Of a stretch of 64,000 nucleotides of DNA, positions 34,256 through 42,844 are shown in pieces. Source of the stretch: Palsa-504 sp963835775 (GTDB taxonomy: Bacteria; Actinomycetota; Actinomycetes; Streptosporangiales; Streptosporangiaceae). The stretch's first letter is position 1. Each line of letters starts with the position of its first letter. The stretch lies in the NCBI GenBank assembly GCA_963835775.1, contig CAWIHB010000017.1, positions 62,001 to 126,000 on the forward strand, read 5' to 3'. A program made the position numbers and the translations under genes. The notes under the pieces are model-generated. The model made no database searches. It had not been told where the DNA came from and worked only from the letters and a program-made list of their open reading frames with translations.

Positions 34256-35442
34256 TAGTCCGGGAGCTTGATGGCGGTCGCGGTCCTGGCGGACAGGTAC
34301 CTGATCACGGGCCGGGCCGGCAGGTGGGGCAGCAGCCGGAAGAACCGGTCCCGCTGCCTGATCAGCCTGGCGGTCGGCGGGGCCAGGAACTTCAGGCCGC
34401 CGTTCGCCTGCTTCTGGCCGCGCGCCACGTACCGGCGCAGCAGCCGCTCGTACCGGCCGAACGCGGCCCGGTAGTCACCACCGGCCGCGGCCAGCTCGCC
34501 CGCCAGCACGTAGGCCGCGACCACCGCGGTGCCGGTGCCGTTGCCGCCGGGCCCGGCCGCGTAGCCAGCGTCGCCGATCAGCGCCACCCGCCCGGCCGAC
34601 CAGCGGTCCAGCCGGACCTGGCTGACCGAGTCGAAGTAGAAGTCCTCCGCCCCGGCCATCTGGGCCAGCAGCTCCGGGACATGCCACCCGATCCCGGCGA
34701 AGGCACCGGCCACGATCTTCTGCTGCTGAGCGGCGTCACGGTAGTCGTAGCCGCCCGGCGGCCCGGCGAAGAACAACTGGGCCACGGCCCGGCCGGCGTC
34801 CCGGGTGCTGAACACGGCGGCGGTCCGGCCCGGCACGCTGTGCAGCAGGCCCGCGTGGTCCAGGCCGAGCGAGTTGGCCACGCTGAAGATCGACACGTAC
34901 AGGCCGAGATCGCGCACCGGATCCGGCTGGCCGCCGAAGGCCAGCCCGCGGACCGCCGAGTGCAGCCCGTCCGCCCCGATGACCAGGTCGAAGGTACGCG
35001 GGGCGGCACGGTCGAAGGTGACGTGCACCCCGTTGCCGTCCTGGCGCAGGCCGGCGACCGAATCGCCGAACAGGTACTCGGTCCCGTCCCGCGTCGCCTG
35101 GTACAGGATGCGGCCCAGGTCGCCGCGGAGGATCTCCACGTCACCCGCGAAGATCTCGGCCGGCATGCTGGCCACCGGCCGGCTGTCGGCGTCCACGTAG
35201 GTCGTCGCGGACAGATGTGTCTGCGCGGCTTTGACCTGGTCGAGCAATCCCATCTTGGCCAGCACCGACAGGTGCACGGCGCCGCGGAAATCGACCGCGT
35301 ACCCGCCGCCGCGCAGCTGCGGCGCCCGTTCCACCACGGTCGGGCGGAACCCGTACCGGTGCAGCCAGAAGGCCAGCGCGGGCCCCGCCACGCTCGCGCC
35401 CGAGATCAGGATGTTCCGGTTCTGCACGCCTGCAATGTCCAT
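34252..35442 (-). CDS. FAD-dependent monooxygenase (PHBH/TetX-like)
   Basis: 396 residues from ATG 35442; a TTG at 35457 is less likely. GxGxxG-type Rossmann motif ILISGASVAGPALAFWLHRYG, FAD contact ERAPQLRGGGYAVDFRG, the DG motif LVIGADGLHSAVR and the GD motif VALIGDAGYAAGPGGNGTG. These enzymes hydroxylate aromatic or polyketide compounds, including drugs such as tetracyclines and rifamycins. The gene is divergent from a TetR regulator gene, suggesting substrate-inducible expression. Substrate unknown. Confidence 0.88.
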   Translation of the reverse strand: MDIAGVQNRNILISGASVAGPALAFWLHRYGFRPTVVERAPQLRGGGYAVDFRGAVHLSVLAKMGLLDQVKAAQTHLSATTYVDADSRPVASMPAEIFAGDVEILRGDLGRILYQATRDGTEYLFGDSVAGLRQDGNGVHVTFDRAAPRTFDLVIGADGLHSAVRGLAFGGQPDPVRDLGLYVSIFSVANSLGLDHAGLLHSVPGRTAAVFSTRDAGRAVAQLFFAGPPGGYDYRDAAQQQKIVAGAFAGIGWHVPELLAQMAGAEDFYFDSVSQVRLDRWSAGRVALIGDAGYAAGPGGNGTGTAVVAAYVLAGELAAAGGDYRAAFGRYERLLRRYVARGQKQANGGLKFLAPPTARLIRQRDRFFRLLPHLPARPVIRYLSARTATAIKLPDY

Positions 35443-35511
35443 ACCTGGATCATACAAACGTATAAGACATGTGTATAGTACATTCGTCTAGATTGTTGCT
35501 AGGCTCTCTTC
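35443..35511. promoter_or_regulatory. AT-rich divergent promoter/operator between monooxygenase and tetR genes
   Basis: A 69-bp stretch far more AT-rich than the rest of the window. It contains the dyad ATAC-AAAC-GTAT (35452-35463) and a wider ATACA/TGTAT pair (35452-35456 and 35472-35476), plus several TATA-like hexamers. Probably the binding site of the TetR protein encoded next to it. Confidence 0.5.
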
Positions 35512-36099
35512 ATGAGCCACAAGGAGGACCTGCTGGCCGGGGCGGTCCGCTGCCTGCGGGAAAAGGGCTACGCCCACACCACGGCCCGGGACATCGTGGC
35601 GGCGTCAGGGACCAACCTGGCCTCCATCGGCTATCACTACGGCTCCACCAAGGCGCTGCTCAACGCCGCGGTGCTGCAGGCCTTGGACGAGTTCGGCGCG
35701 CAGATGGCGCAGGCCATCGGGACCGACGAGGCCGCCGGCGCGACGCCCGCCGAGCGCTTCGAGCGGTTTTGGACCCGGGTCATCGACTCGTTCCAGGCCA
35801 GCCGTCAGGTGTGGCTGGCTACCTTCGACATTTTCACCGTGGCCCAGCGCGACCCCGAGGTGCGGGCGGTGGTGGCGGCCGGGATCGACGACGCCCGGAT
35901 GTTCTGGGCGCGGGCGCTGTACGGGGTGGACCCCGCCGAGACCCGGCATGCCCGGGCCATCGGCTCACTGCACCAGGCGCTGGTTAGCGGCGTCCTGGTG
36001 CAGTGGCTGATCGACCCGGAACGAGCCCCCACGCCCGTCGACCTGGCCCAGGCCCTGCCCGTCATCGCGGCTCAGGTCACCGCCACCGGACCCCCCTGA
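35512..36099 (+). CDS. TetR-family transcriptional regulator
   Basis: 195 residues. N-terminal HTH (about 4-50: REKGYAHTTARDIVAASGTNLASIGYHYGS), then a helical ligand domain with FWTRVIDSFQASRQVW and the TetR_C-like HARAIGSLHQALVSGVLVQWLID. It probably represses the divergent monooxygenase gene and itself through the operator-like region between them. The ligand is unknown. Confidence 0.9.
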   Translation: MSHKEDLLAGAVRCLREKGYAHTTARDIVAASGTNLASIGYHYGSTKALLNAAVLQALDEFGAQMAQAIGTDEAAGATPAERFERFWTRVIDSFQASRQVWLATFDIFTVAQRDPEVRAVVAAGIDDARMFWARALYGVDPAETRHARAIGSLHQALVSGVLVQWLIDPERAPTPVDLAQALPVIAAQVTATGPP

Positions 36100-36114
36100 A
36101 CCCGGCGCTGCGGC

Positions 36115-36176
36115 CAACGACGTCGTTGCCACCACGACGCGCACCAGACGACATGGTTGCCACAACGACGTCGTTG
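36115..36176. repeat. Repeated 14-bp palindromes in the intergenic region after tetR
   Basis: The perfect palindrome CAACGACGTCGTTG occurs at 36115-36128 and again at 36163-36176, with a degenerate copy (GACGACATGGTTGCCAC) between them at 36147-36163. Flanking bases (GCCAC) are also shared. Centres are 31 and 17 bp apart. They lie between convergent genes, so they could be binding sites or paired terminator stems. Confidence 0.8.
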
Positions 36177-36202
36177 CGTGACTCCGACTGGCTTGCGCTG
36201 GG

Positions 36203-36859
36203 TCAGCTGCCGCAGCTGGCTTGCGCCGCGGCCACCTCCGAGCTGAACGTCCAGGGATTCTGCGGCGCGTTCTGGCCCTGCAGCGCCTTGGGCAGGCCGT
36301 CGGGGAACTGGAACGACGCGTGTGACCAGTACCAGCGGGTGCCCGCGGCGGAGCACACCTTGACCGGCTGGCTCAGCGTCACCGTGGCGGCTACCGGGTA
36401 GACCGTGCCGCCCGCGCAGTTCGGGCTGCAGTCGTCGATCTTGTAGGTGCCGGTGCCGACCGCCTCGGTGGCCGACCACGTGGTCCAGTTCATCTTGGAC
36501 AGGAACGCGGTGGAATCACCCGACAGCGCGCACCCGTAACCGCCGCAGGCCGGCTCGTACAACGGGGTCCCGTTAGTATCCTGCTCGGGCGCCAGGAACG
36601 TGCTGGTCCCGGTCTGCGTCGCCGCCGTGCTCGGCGTGGCGGTCGCGGTGGGCGGGGAAACCGGGGTGGCTGGGGAAACCGGGGTGGCGGTCACGACCGG
36701 CGAAGCCGGGGCGCTGGCGGGCGCCGTGGCCGGCGGGCTCGAGGTCGCCGCCGCCGTGGAACTGCTCGTCGAGCCGCACGCGGTCATCAGCAAACCAGCA
36801 CACGCCAGCCCGGCCCAGGGCGCAATCTGGCGGGCTCCGCCGCCCTTCCTGATCCACAT
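36203..36859 (-). CDS. Secreted lipoprotein of unknown function
   Basis: 218 residues from ATG 36859. A signal peptide with lipobox MTAC gives lipidated Cys28, followed by a Ser/Thr/Pro/Ala linker (about 30-90, with repeated TPVSP units) typical of cell-wall-spanning regions. The C-terminal domain (about 95-218) has six cysteines (ACGGYGC, DDCSPNC, VCSAAG, SCGS), probably in disulfides, and many Trp/Tyr residues. The domain is not recognised. Convergent with tetR. Confidence 0.75.
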   Translation of the reverse strand: MWIRKGGGARQIAPWAGLACAGLLMTACGSTSSSTAAATSSPPATAPASAPASPVVTATPVSPATPVSPPTATATPSTAATQTGTSTFLAPEQDTNGTPLYEPACGGYGCALSGDSTAFLSKMNWTTWSATEAVGTGTYKIDDCSPNCAGGTVYPVAATVTLSQPVKVCSAAGTRWYWSHASFQFPDGLPKALQGQNAPQNPWTFSSEVAAAQASCGS

Positions 36860-37149
36860 CAATGTCCAACCCCTTCAATGTCTTAGCGGCTCGGCGAGCC
36901 ATGTCACATCTACGACGCCCGCCGCACCCCCTTGGTTGGAAAATCAGGAGGTCAGCCACGGGTCGTTCGGCATAGATATCAGGGCCGGAGCCGGCTGAGG
37001 CGGTCCAGGATCCGAACGGGCCAGGGTCGTCGCGGCGCGGCCCGCTAACCGAAGCACTGGCCTTCGCCGCGGTAGGTCGGCATGCCGGTGACCTGGTCGC
37101 CGTCGACCGGATCCCGGCCGGCCCGCCGGGCCCGGGCTCGCCCGCGCCG

Positions 37150-37737
37150 ATGCCGGGCTGGCGCCGGTTCTGGGAGTTCGAGGTCGTGGAGAACGCCGCG
37201 TTCGGCAGCCTGTGCCGGGTGGGCCGGGCCGCGCCGCGGCTGATCCCGGCGCTGAACCGGCTCTCGTCGGCCGCGCTGTCCGCCCGGTCCTACACCGATG
37301 CGTCCTACCGGGTGTTCGTCACCCCGCGGCGGGTCCGGTTCGTGGAGTCCGAATATGCCGTTCCACGTGAATCACTGGCCGGCGTGCTGACCGAACTGCG
37401 CCGGGCCGTGCCCCGGCTGGCCGACCCGGTCATGTTCCCGGTCGAGATCCGGGTAGCGGCCGCCGACGACATCTGGCTGTCCACCGCCTACGGCCGGGAC
37501 ACCGCCTACATCGCCATCCACCAGCACGCCGGGCTGCCCTACCAGGCCTACTTCGAGGTGTTCGAGTCCATCGTGGCGGAGGTGGCCGGGCGGCCGCACT
37601 GGGGCAAGATGCATTCGCTGGACGCCGGGCGGCTGGGCCAGCTCTACCCCCGCTTCGAGGATTTCCGCCGGGTCCGGGCCGAGGTCGACCCCGAGGCCAG
37701 GTTCGGCAACGCCTACCTGGCCCAGGTGCTGGGCTAG
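37150..37737 (+). pseudogene. C-terminal fragment of a D-arabinono-1,4-lactone/L-gulonolactone oxidase
   Basis: 195 residues from ATG 37150, which lacks a ribosome site. The text (SARSYTDASYRVFVTPRRVR, VESEYAVPRES, IHQHAGLPYQAYF, RPHWGKMHSLDA, RVRAEVDPEARFGN) is the ALO domain of aldonolactone oxidases. The full enzyme is about 430 residues with an N-terminal FAD-binding domain that is absent; upstream sequence stays open for about 150 nt but is not homologous. The HWGK motif near the active site survives. Likely a 5'-deleted relic. Confidence 0.7.
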
Positions 37738-37942
37738 TCCTTACCGGTTCATGACGGCCCGGCCCGCGGCCGAACCGGACCGGGCGGCCCGCCCGTAGTC
37801 CTGGGTAGCGGCCGGTGCTCGTGGCCGCCCGGGAGGTCGCCGCCCGTGCGGTGACCACCGCCTTCTCTCGTGGGGCGGCCGCGGCACCGGTCCCGGCCGA
37901 TCACGCCGCCCTGGCGGGGTCGGCGAAGGGCAGGAGCGGAGC

Positions 37943-38305
37943 ATGAGCGGCGGACCGGGCGAACGGTGCCGGCCCGGACAGTGCCGGCCCGGACAGTGCC
38001 GGCCCGGACAGTGCCCGCCCTGCCCGTGCTGCATCCGGCGGGCCGAACACGGGCAGAGCACCGTGCGCAGGCGGATCCTGGCCGTGCTCGCGGCGGCCGG
38101 GCTGGCCGCGCTGGCCGGCCTGTGCCTGTACGCCGACCCGGATCCGGTCGGCCCGTCGCCCGCCGGCGCGTCCGCGGCCGCCCGCATCGTGCTGATCGCC
38201 ATCGCGGCGCTGGCCGTGACCGCCTTCGCCGTGCTCCAGGCGCTGGCTCGCGCGCGGTGCCGGCGGGCCCGCACCTACACCAACTGGCGGACCTGGCCGC
38301 CCTGA
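37943..38305 (+). CDS. Small membrane protein with Cys-Arg-Pro-Gly-Gln repeats
   Basis: 120 residues; AGGAG lies 7 nt upstream of the ATG. The N-terminus has three CRPGQ units from a 15-bp tandem repeat (37967-38011) followed by CPPCPCC, so up to seven cysteines in a short cytoplasmic or exposed segment. Two hydrophobic helices follow (about 44-62 and 78-100), then a basic tail. No family recognised. Confidence 0.5.
   Translation: MSGGPGERCRPGQCRPGQCRPGQCPPCPCCIRRAEHGQSTVRRRILAVLAAAGLAALAGLCLYADPDPVGPSPAGASAAARIVLIAIAALAVTAFAVLQALARARCRRARTYTNWRTWPP
37967..38011 (+). repeat. 15-bp tandem repeat, three perfect copies
   Basis: Unit TGCCGGCCCGGACAG at 37967-37981, 37982-37996 and 37997-38011. 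It is in frame in the small membrane protein gene and encodes Cys-Arg-Pro-Gly-Gln three times. Confidence 0.9.
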
Positions 38306-38328
38306 CGCCTGCGCCCGGGCGGCGCCGC

Positions 38329-38415
38329 CCTTCTCTGTGCTGCCTTCTCTGTGCTGCCTTCTCTGTGCTGCCCTTCTCTGGGCTGCCTTTTCTGGGCCGG
38401 CCTTTTCTGGGCCGC
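38329..38415. repeat. Pyrimidine-biased 14-15-bp tandem repeat, six copies
   Basis: Three perfect copies of CCTTCTCTGTGCTG (38329-38370) followed by three diverging copies of 15 bp (38371-38385, 38386-38400, 38401-38415). The array lies between the small membrane protein and the ATPase gene and ends about 70 nt before the latter's start. The upper strand is C/T-rich. Confidence 0.85.
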
Positions 38416-38488
38416 CGGGGTTGTTTAGGGTAATTGTGTCAGTACGCAGGAAACGTTCGGTTCGCCAGCAAGCCGGGAAGGGCCACCG

Positions 38489-41461
38489 ATGTTAGCTTGG
38501 CCGGAACTGGACGGGCTCGATGCGTACCGCATCACCGAGATCCCGCGCCGCCCGGATGCCGGCCAGGCCGCGGCGCCGTCGGACCGGCCCGGCGACGCCG
38601 GGCGGACCCAGCGGCTGGCCGCGCTGGTCGCGGCGTATCACGCTGGTGCGGGCGTCCAGGGCTCAGGGGCGCTCGCGCTGGGCTGGGTGCGGCATGAGGC
38701 CGGCGGCCCGGTCCAGTTCCTGGCCGCGGGCCGGGGCCTGGTCGGCAGCGAGGACCGGCATGAGGTCTTCCTGACCCTGCCGGGCGGCGCGCGGGCCCGG
38801 CCGCTGGCCGCGGGCACGCTCGGCCCGCTGCTGGCCAAGCTGCCGTGCTGGCGCGCCATCGGCGGGATCAGCGACGGGCTGCTGCCCGACGATGAGCGGC
38901 GCACCGCGGACCGGCTCCCGCCATCGCTTGAGGAATGCCTGCTGGCCACCTGGCCGGGGCCGTTCGGCTGGCTGCTGATCGCCGAGCCGCTGGCCGGCGC
39001 CGAGATCGGTCAGATCGCCGACCAGGTGGCCTGGGGCGAGGAGCAGGCCGCGGGCCAGGCTGAGCGGTTCCCGGGCAAGGCCGTGCAGGCCCGGCGGCTG
39101 CACCTGCGTCACGCCGAGCTGCGGGCCGGCCTGTCCGCGGGCCTGTGGCGGGTGCGGCTGGCCGCGGGCGGGATCGACACGGCGGCGGCCACGCGGGTGG
39201 CGGGGCTGGTCTGCGCGTCGGCTGACCTGGCTGGCCTGCCCTACGCGCTGGCTCCGGCCGGCCACCAGACGCCGGGCCTGCGCGAGCTCATGGATGTCGC
39301 CGCCGGCCCGGCCACACCCGGCGGCGACGCGGCGCTGGCCTGCCCGTTCTATGCCAGCAGCGAGCTGGTCGCGGCGCTGGCCCGGCCCCCGGAGCGGGAG
39401 ATACCCGGCGTGCGGCTGGCCCTGGGACCGGACTTCGACGTCACCCAGGAGCCGACCGGGACCCGGCCGGCGGTCAGCATCGGCCAGGTCCTGGACCGCA
39501 GCCGCCGGCCCGCCGGGCCGCTGGTGCTGCCGCTGGACTCGCTGAACCGGCACGTGTTCGTGTGCGGCGCCACCGGCGCGGGCAAGTCGCAGACGGTACG
39601 CGGCCTGCTCGAGGCGGCCACCGGGGCCGGGATTCCCTGGCTGGTGGTAGAGCCGGCCAAGGCGGAGTACCGGCTGATGGCGGCGCGGCTGGGCACCGGG
39701 GCCTCCGGTGCCGAGGTGGTGCGGATCAGGCCCGGGGAATCGGACGCAATCGCGGCCGGCCTCAACCCGCTCGAGCCGGCTCCGGACGCCGCCGGCCGCC
39801 GGTTCCCGCTGCAGACCCACGCCAACCTGGTCAAGGCGCTGTTCATCGCGTCTTTCCGGTCCGAGGAGCCGTTCCCGCAGGTGCTGAGCGCGGCCCTGAC
39901 CAGGGTCTACGAGGACGCCGGGTGGGACATGGCGCTGGGCGAGACGCTCGCGGCCGACCCGAATCCTGGCTACCCGATCCTGACCGACCTGCAGCGGGCC
40001 GCAATCAGGATCGTCCGCGAGGTTGGCTACAGCCAGCGGATCACCGACGACGTGCTCGGCTTCATCAAGGTCCGGCTGTCCAGCCTGCGGCTGGGTACCA
40101 CCGGCCGCTTCCTGGAGGGCGGCCACCAGCTCGACTTCGGCCGGCTGCTGCGCACCAACGCCGTGCTGGAGATCGAGGACGTCGGCGACGACAGCGACAA
40201 GGCGTTCCTGATGGGCACGGTGCTGATCAGGCTGGCCGAGCACCTGCGGATGGGCCGCCAAGCCGAGCCGGGCCGCGAGGTCACGCTGCGCCATCTGACC
40301 GTGATCGAGGAGGCGCACCGGCTGCTGCGCCGCCAGGAACCCGGCACCGCGGCCGGGGCGGCCGCGCACGCGGTCGAGATGTTCGCTGGGCTGCTGGCCG
40401 AAATCCGCGCCTACGGCGAGGGTCTCGTCATCGCCGAGCAGATCCCGGACCGCCTGGTCAGGGACGTCATCAAGAACACCGCGGTGAAGATCACCCACCG
40501 GCTGCCCGCGGCCGACGACCGCGACGCGGTGGGCGCGACGATGAACATGACCGCGGCCCAGAACCGCTACCTGGTCACGCTCCCGCCCGGTGAGGCGGCG
40601 GTGTTCTCCGACGGCATGGACTACCCGCTGCTGGCCCGCATGCCCGACGGCACCGCGCGGGAAGCGGCGGCCCAGGCCCCCACCGCCAGCCCGGCCCGGG
40701 TGGTCCAGCCGCGCAGCATCACCTGCGGCGCGGACTGCACCGAGCGGCCGTGCACGCTGCGGGACATGCGGGTGGCCCAGCGCGCGCTGGACGAATACCC
40801 GGCCATCCTGCTGTGGGCCGAACTGACCGTACTGGCGCACCTGACCGGATGGCCCATGCCGGTGCCGCGCACGGCGCTGCTGTCGCTGCTGGAGATGATG
40901 CCGTCCCGGCTGCGGGACTGCGCGATCTCACATGGCGTGGACGCCGCGGTACGGGTCAGGATCCCGGTCATCGTCGGCCGGGTCAGCCCGGTCGGGCTGA
41001 CCGCGCACGCCGCCACCGCGATCCGGGCCCGGATCTGGAGGGGCAGCTGGCTGTGCCTGCGCGAGGAACCCCGGTGGCTGGCCCCGGCCTACCAGTGGAC
41101 GCTGATCCTGGACGCACTCAGGTCAGCCGACCGGAAGAACCCGGGCGCCGGCCCGCACCCCCGCAGCGCGGAGTGGGAACGGACCTACGGCCGGGCCATC
41201 CCCGGTGACACCTGCGCGCGGCAGGTCGGGACCGTGCAGCGCTGGTACGACGGCGCGCAGCGGGAGGCGTGGGAGGTCCGGGCCGTGGCGTTCGGGGTGG
41301 ACAGCCCCTCGGCCATCGAGCGGGCCGCCGGGGCCAGCGCTGAAGACGACGACTTCGAGGAGCGGCTGACCGGCTACCTGGACCAGTTCCTTGACTGCCG
41401 CTGGCCCCGGCTCTACCTGACCGCTGACCCGCTCGGCGATCCTCCCGAGCAGCCGGGCTAG
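38489..41461 (+). CDS. Large HerA/DUF87-type ATPase
   Basis: 990 residues; AAGGG lies about 6-7 nt upstream of the ATG. A poorly recognisable N-terminal domain (about 1-340) is followed by a HerA/FtsK-like motor: Walker A CGATGAGKSQTVRGLLEAA (about 357-375), WLVVEPAKAEYRLM, Walker B HLTVIEEAHRLL (about 600-611), LAEIRAYGEGLVIAEQIPDR and VIKNTAVKITHRLPAADDRD. A cysteine cluster CGADCTERPC (about 748-757) may bind metal. The C-terminal 230 residues are unassigned. HerA-type ATPases pump DNA or remodel complexes in repair, conjugation or defence, but no nuclease (NurA/SIR2) gene is adjacent. Function open. Confidence 0.8.
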   Translation: MLAWPELDGLDAYRITEIPRRPDAGQAAAPSDRPGDAGRTQRLAALVAAYHAGAGVQGSGALALGWVRHEAGGPVQFLAAGRGLVGSEDRHEVFLTLPGGARARPLAAGTLGPLLAKLPCWRAIGGISDGLLPDDERRTADRLPPSLEECLLATWPGPFGWLLIAEPLAGAEIGQIADQVAWGEEQAAGQAERFPGKAVQARRLHLRHAELRAGLSAGLWRVRLAAGGIDTAAATRVAGLVCASADLAGLPYALAPAGHQTPGLRELMDVAAGPATPGGDAALACPFYASSELVAALARPPEREIPGVRLALGPDFDVTQEPTGTRPAVSIGQVLDRSRRPAGPLVLPLDSLNRHVFVCGATGAGKSQTVRGLLEAATGAGIPWLVVEPAKAEYRLMAARLGTGASGAEVVRIRPGESDAIAAGLNPLEPAPDAAGRRFPLQTHANLVKALFIASFRSEEPFPQVLSAALTRVYEDAGWDMALGETLAADPNPGYPILTDLQRAAIRIVREVGYSQRITDDVLGFIKVRLSSLRLGTTGRFLEGGHQLDFGRLLRTNAVLEIEDVGDDSDKAFLMGTVLIRLAEHLRMGRQAEPGREVTLRHLTVIEEAHRLLRRQEPGTAAGAAAHAVEMFAGLLAEIRAYGEGLVIAEQIPDRLVRDVIKNTAVKITHRLPAADDRDAVGATMNMTAAQNRYLVTLPPGEAAVFSDGMDYPLLARMPDGTAREAAAQAPTASPARVVQPRSITCGADCTERPCTLRDMRVAQRALDEYPAILLWAELTVLAHLTGWPMPVPRTALLSLLEMMPSRLRDCAISHGVDAAVRVRIPVIVGRVSPVGLTAHAATAIRARIWRGSWLCLREEPRWLAPAYQWTLILDALRSADRKNPGAGPHPRSAEWERTYGRAIPGDTCARQVGTVQRWYDGAQREAWEVRAVAFGVDSPSAIERAAGASAEDDDFEERLTGYLDQFLDCRWPRLYLTADPLGDPPEQPG

Positions 41462-41465
41462 GCCG

Positions 41466-41569
41466 TTGTCCACAGCTGCGTCCACAGACGTGTGCATTGA
41501 GTAGCCCGTATCAGCATGCATCCTGGGACGTTACGTTCTGAGTTATCCACAGGCTGTGCTTGTGGAGAA
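41466..41569. promoter_or_regulatory. Cluster of DnaA-box-like sites
   Basis: Four 9-mers in 104 bp of intergenic sequence: TTGTCCACA at 41466-41474 (exact actinobacterial consensus), GCGTCCACA at 41478-41486 (two mismatches), TTATCCACA at 41543-41551 (exact E. coli consensus), and TTCTCCACA on the minus strand at 41561-41569 (one mismatch). They sit between convergent genes. The usual dnaA/dnaN neighbours of oriC are not here, so a DnaA-binding or titration site is more likely than the origin itself. Confidence 0.55.
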
Positions 41570-41578
41570 CACCCTCGG

Positions 41579-42148
41579 CTACTGCCGCGGCGCGGTCACC
41601 TGCCCGTTGACGTCGGCCCGGGCGCCGGCCTCGTCGCCCGGCGCGTCTTCGGTGTCGGGCTCGGCCGTGTACTCGGCGTCCGCGGTGGCGCTCGCGTAAC
41701 GCCGCCGCATGGCCACCGCGGCGGTGGCGCCCACCGCGGCCACCACAGCGCCGGCACCGAACAGCCAGCGCCAGTCGAGCAGCCGGCGCACGCCGGTCTT
41801 ACCCGGCTTGGCGTCCGGCCTGATCTGCTGGGCGGTAGAACGGAGCACGGTGGAGACCTTGGGGGCGACCGTCGTGGTCACCGCATCCGCGGCGCCCTCC
41901 AGTCGCGGGGCGGCCCATTCCCGCGCGCCATGGACCGCGTCCTCCAAACGGGGTCCGGCCCATTGCACGGCGTCTTCGAGACGGGGTCCGGCCCATTCCC
42001 GCGCGCCCTGAACGCCCTGGCGGACGCCCTGGACCGCTGTCGTTCCCGCTCGCTTGCCTGCCGGGACGGCCGCTGCGGCGGCGTCCTTCGCGCGCACGCC
42101 GATCGCGGCCACCCCGTCGGCGGCGCGGTTGGTCTTGATAAGGGACAC
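41579..42148 (-). CDS. Repeat-bearing single-pass membrane protein (DUF5324-like)
   Basis: 189 residues, GTG start with AGGAGG 6 nt upstream. The N-terminal half contains amphipathic helical repeats (GAREWAGPRLEDAV, QWAGPRLEDAV, GAREWAAPRLEGAAD), then TTVAPKVSTVLRSTAQQIRP, one transmembrane helix (about 129-148) and an acidic tail. Repeats plus TM next to ppiA resemble DUF5324 proteins of streptomycetes; that link is tentative. Possibly a membrane-associated coiled protein. Confidence 0.6.
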   Translation of the reverse strand: MSLIKTNRAADGVAAIGVRAKDAAAAAVPAGKRAGTTAVQGVRQGVQGAREWAGPRLEDAVQWAGPRLEDAVHGAREWAAPRLEGAADAVTTTVAPKVSTVLRSTAQQIRPDAKPGKTGVRRLLDWRWLFGAGAVVAAVGATAAVAMRRRYASATADAEYTAEPDTEDAPGDEAGARADVNGQVTAPRQ

Positions 42149-42298
42149 AGTAAACCTCCTGAGCGTAAACCCGCTATCACAGAGTTCCCGTCCGGGCTTG
42201 GTTCAATCATCCCGCGTTACCGGTACGGTGATGACTGAAGGGAATTTACCGCGCGCAAACGCAAGGCCATCGGGATGGCCGCTTGAGGAGTTGCACGT

Positions 42299-42832
<534 letters not shown>

Positions 42833-42844
42833 CTGGACCCAGCC

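Noticed and set aside
36115..38415. CRISPR array
   Set aside because: Repeats here are palindromes or contiguous tandem units without regular unique spacers, and no cas genes are present.
41466..41569. Chromosomal oriC
   Set aside because: Only about four boxes, no AT-rich unwinding element, and no dnaA, dnaN or rpmH beside it.
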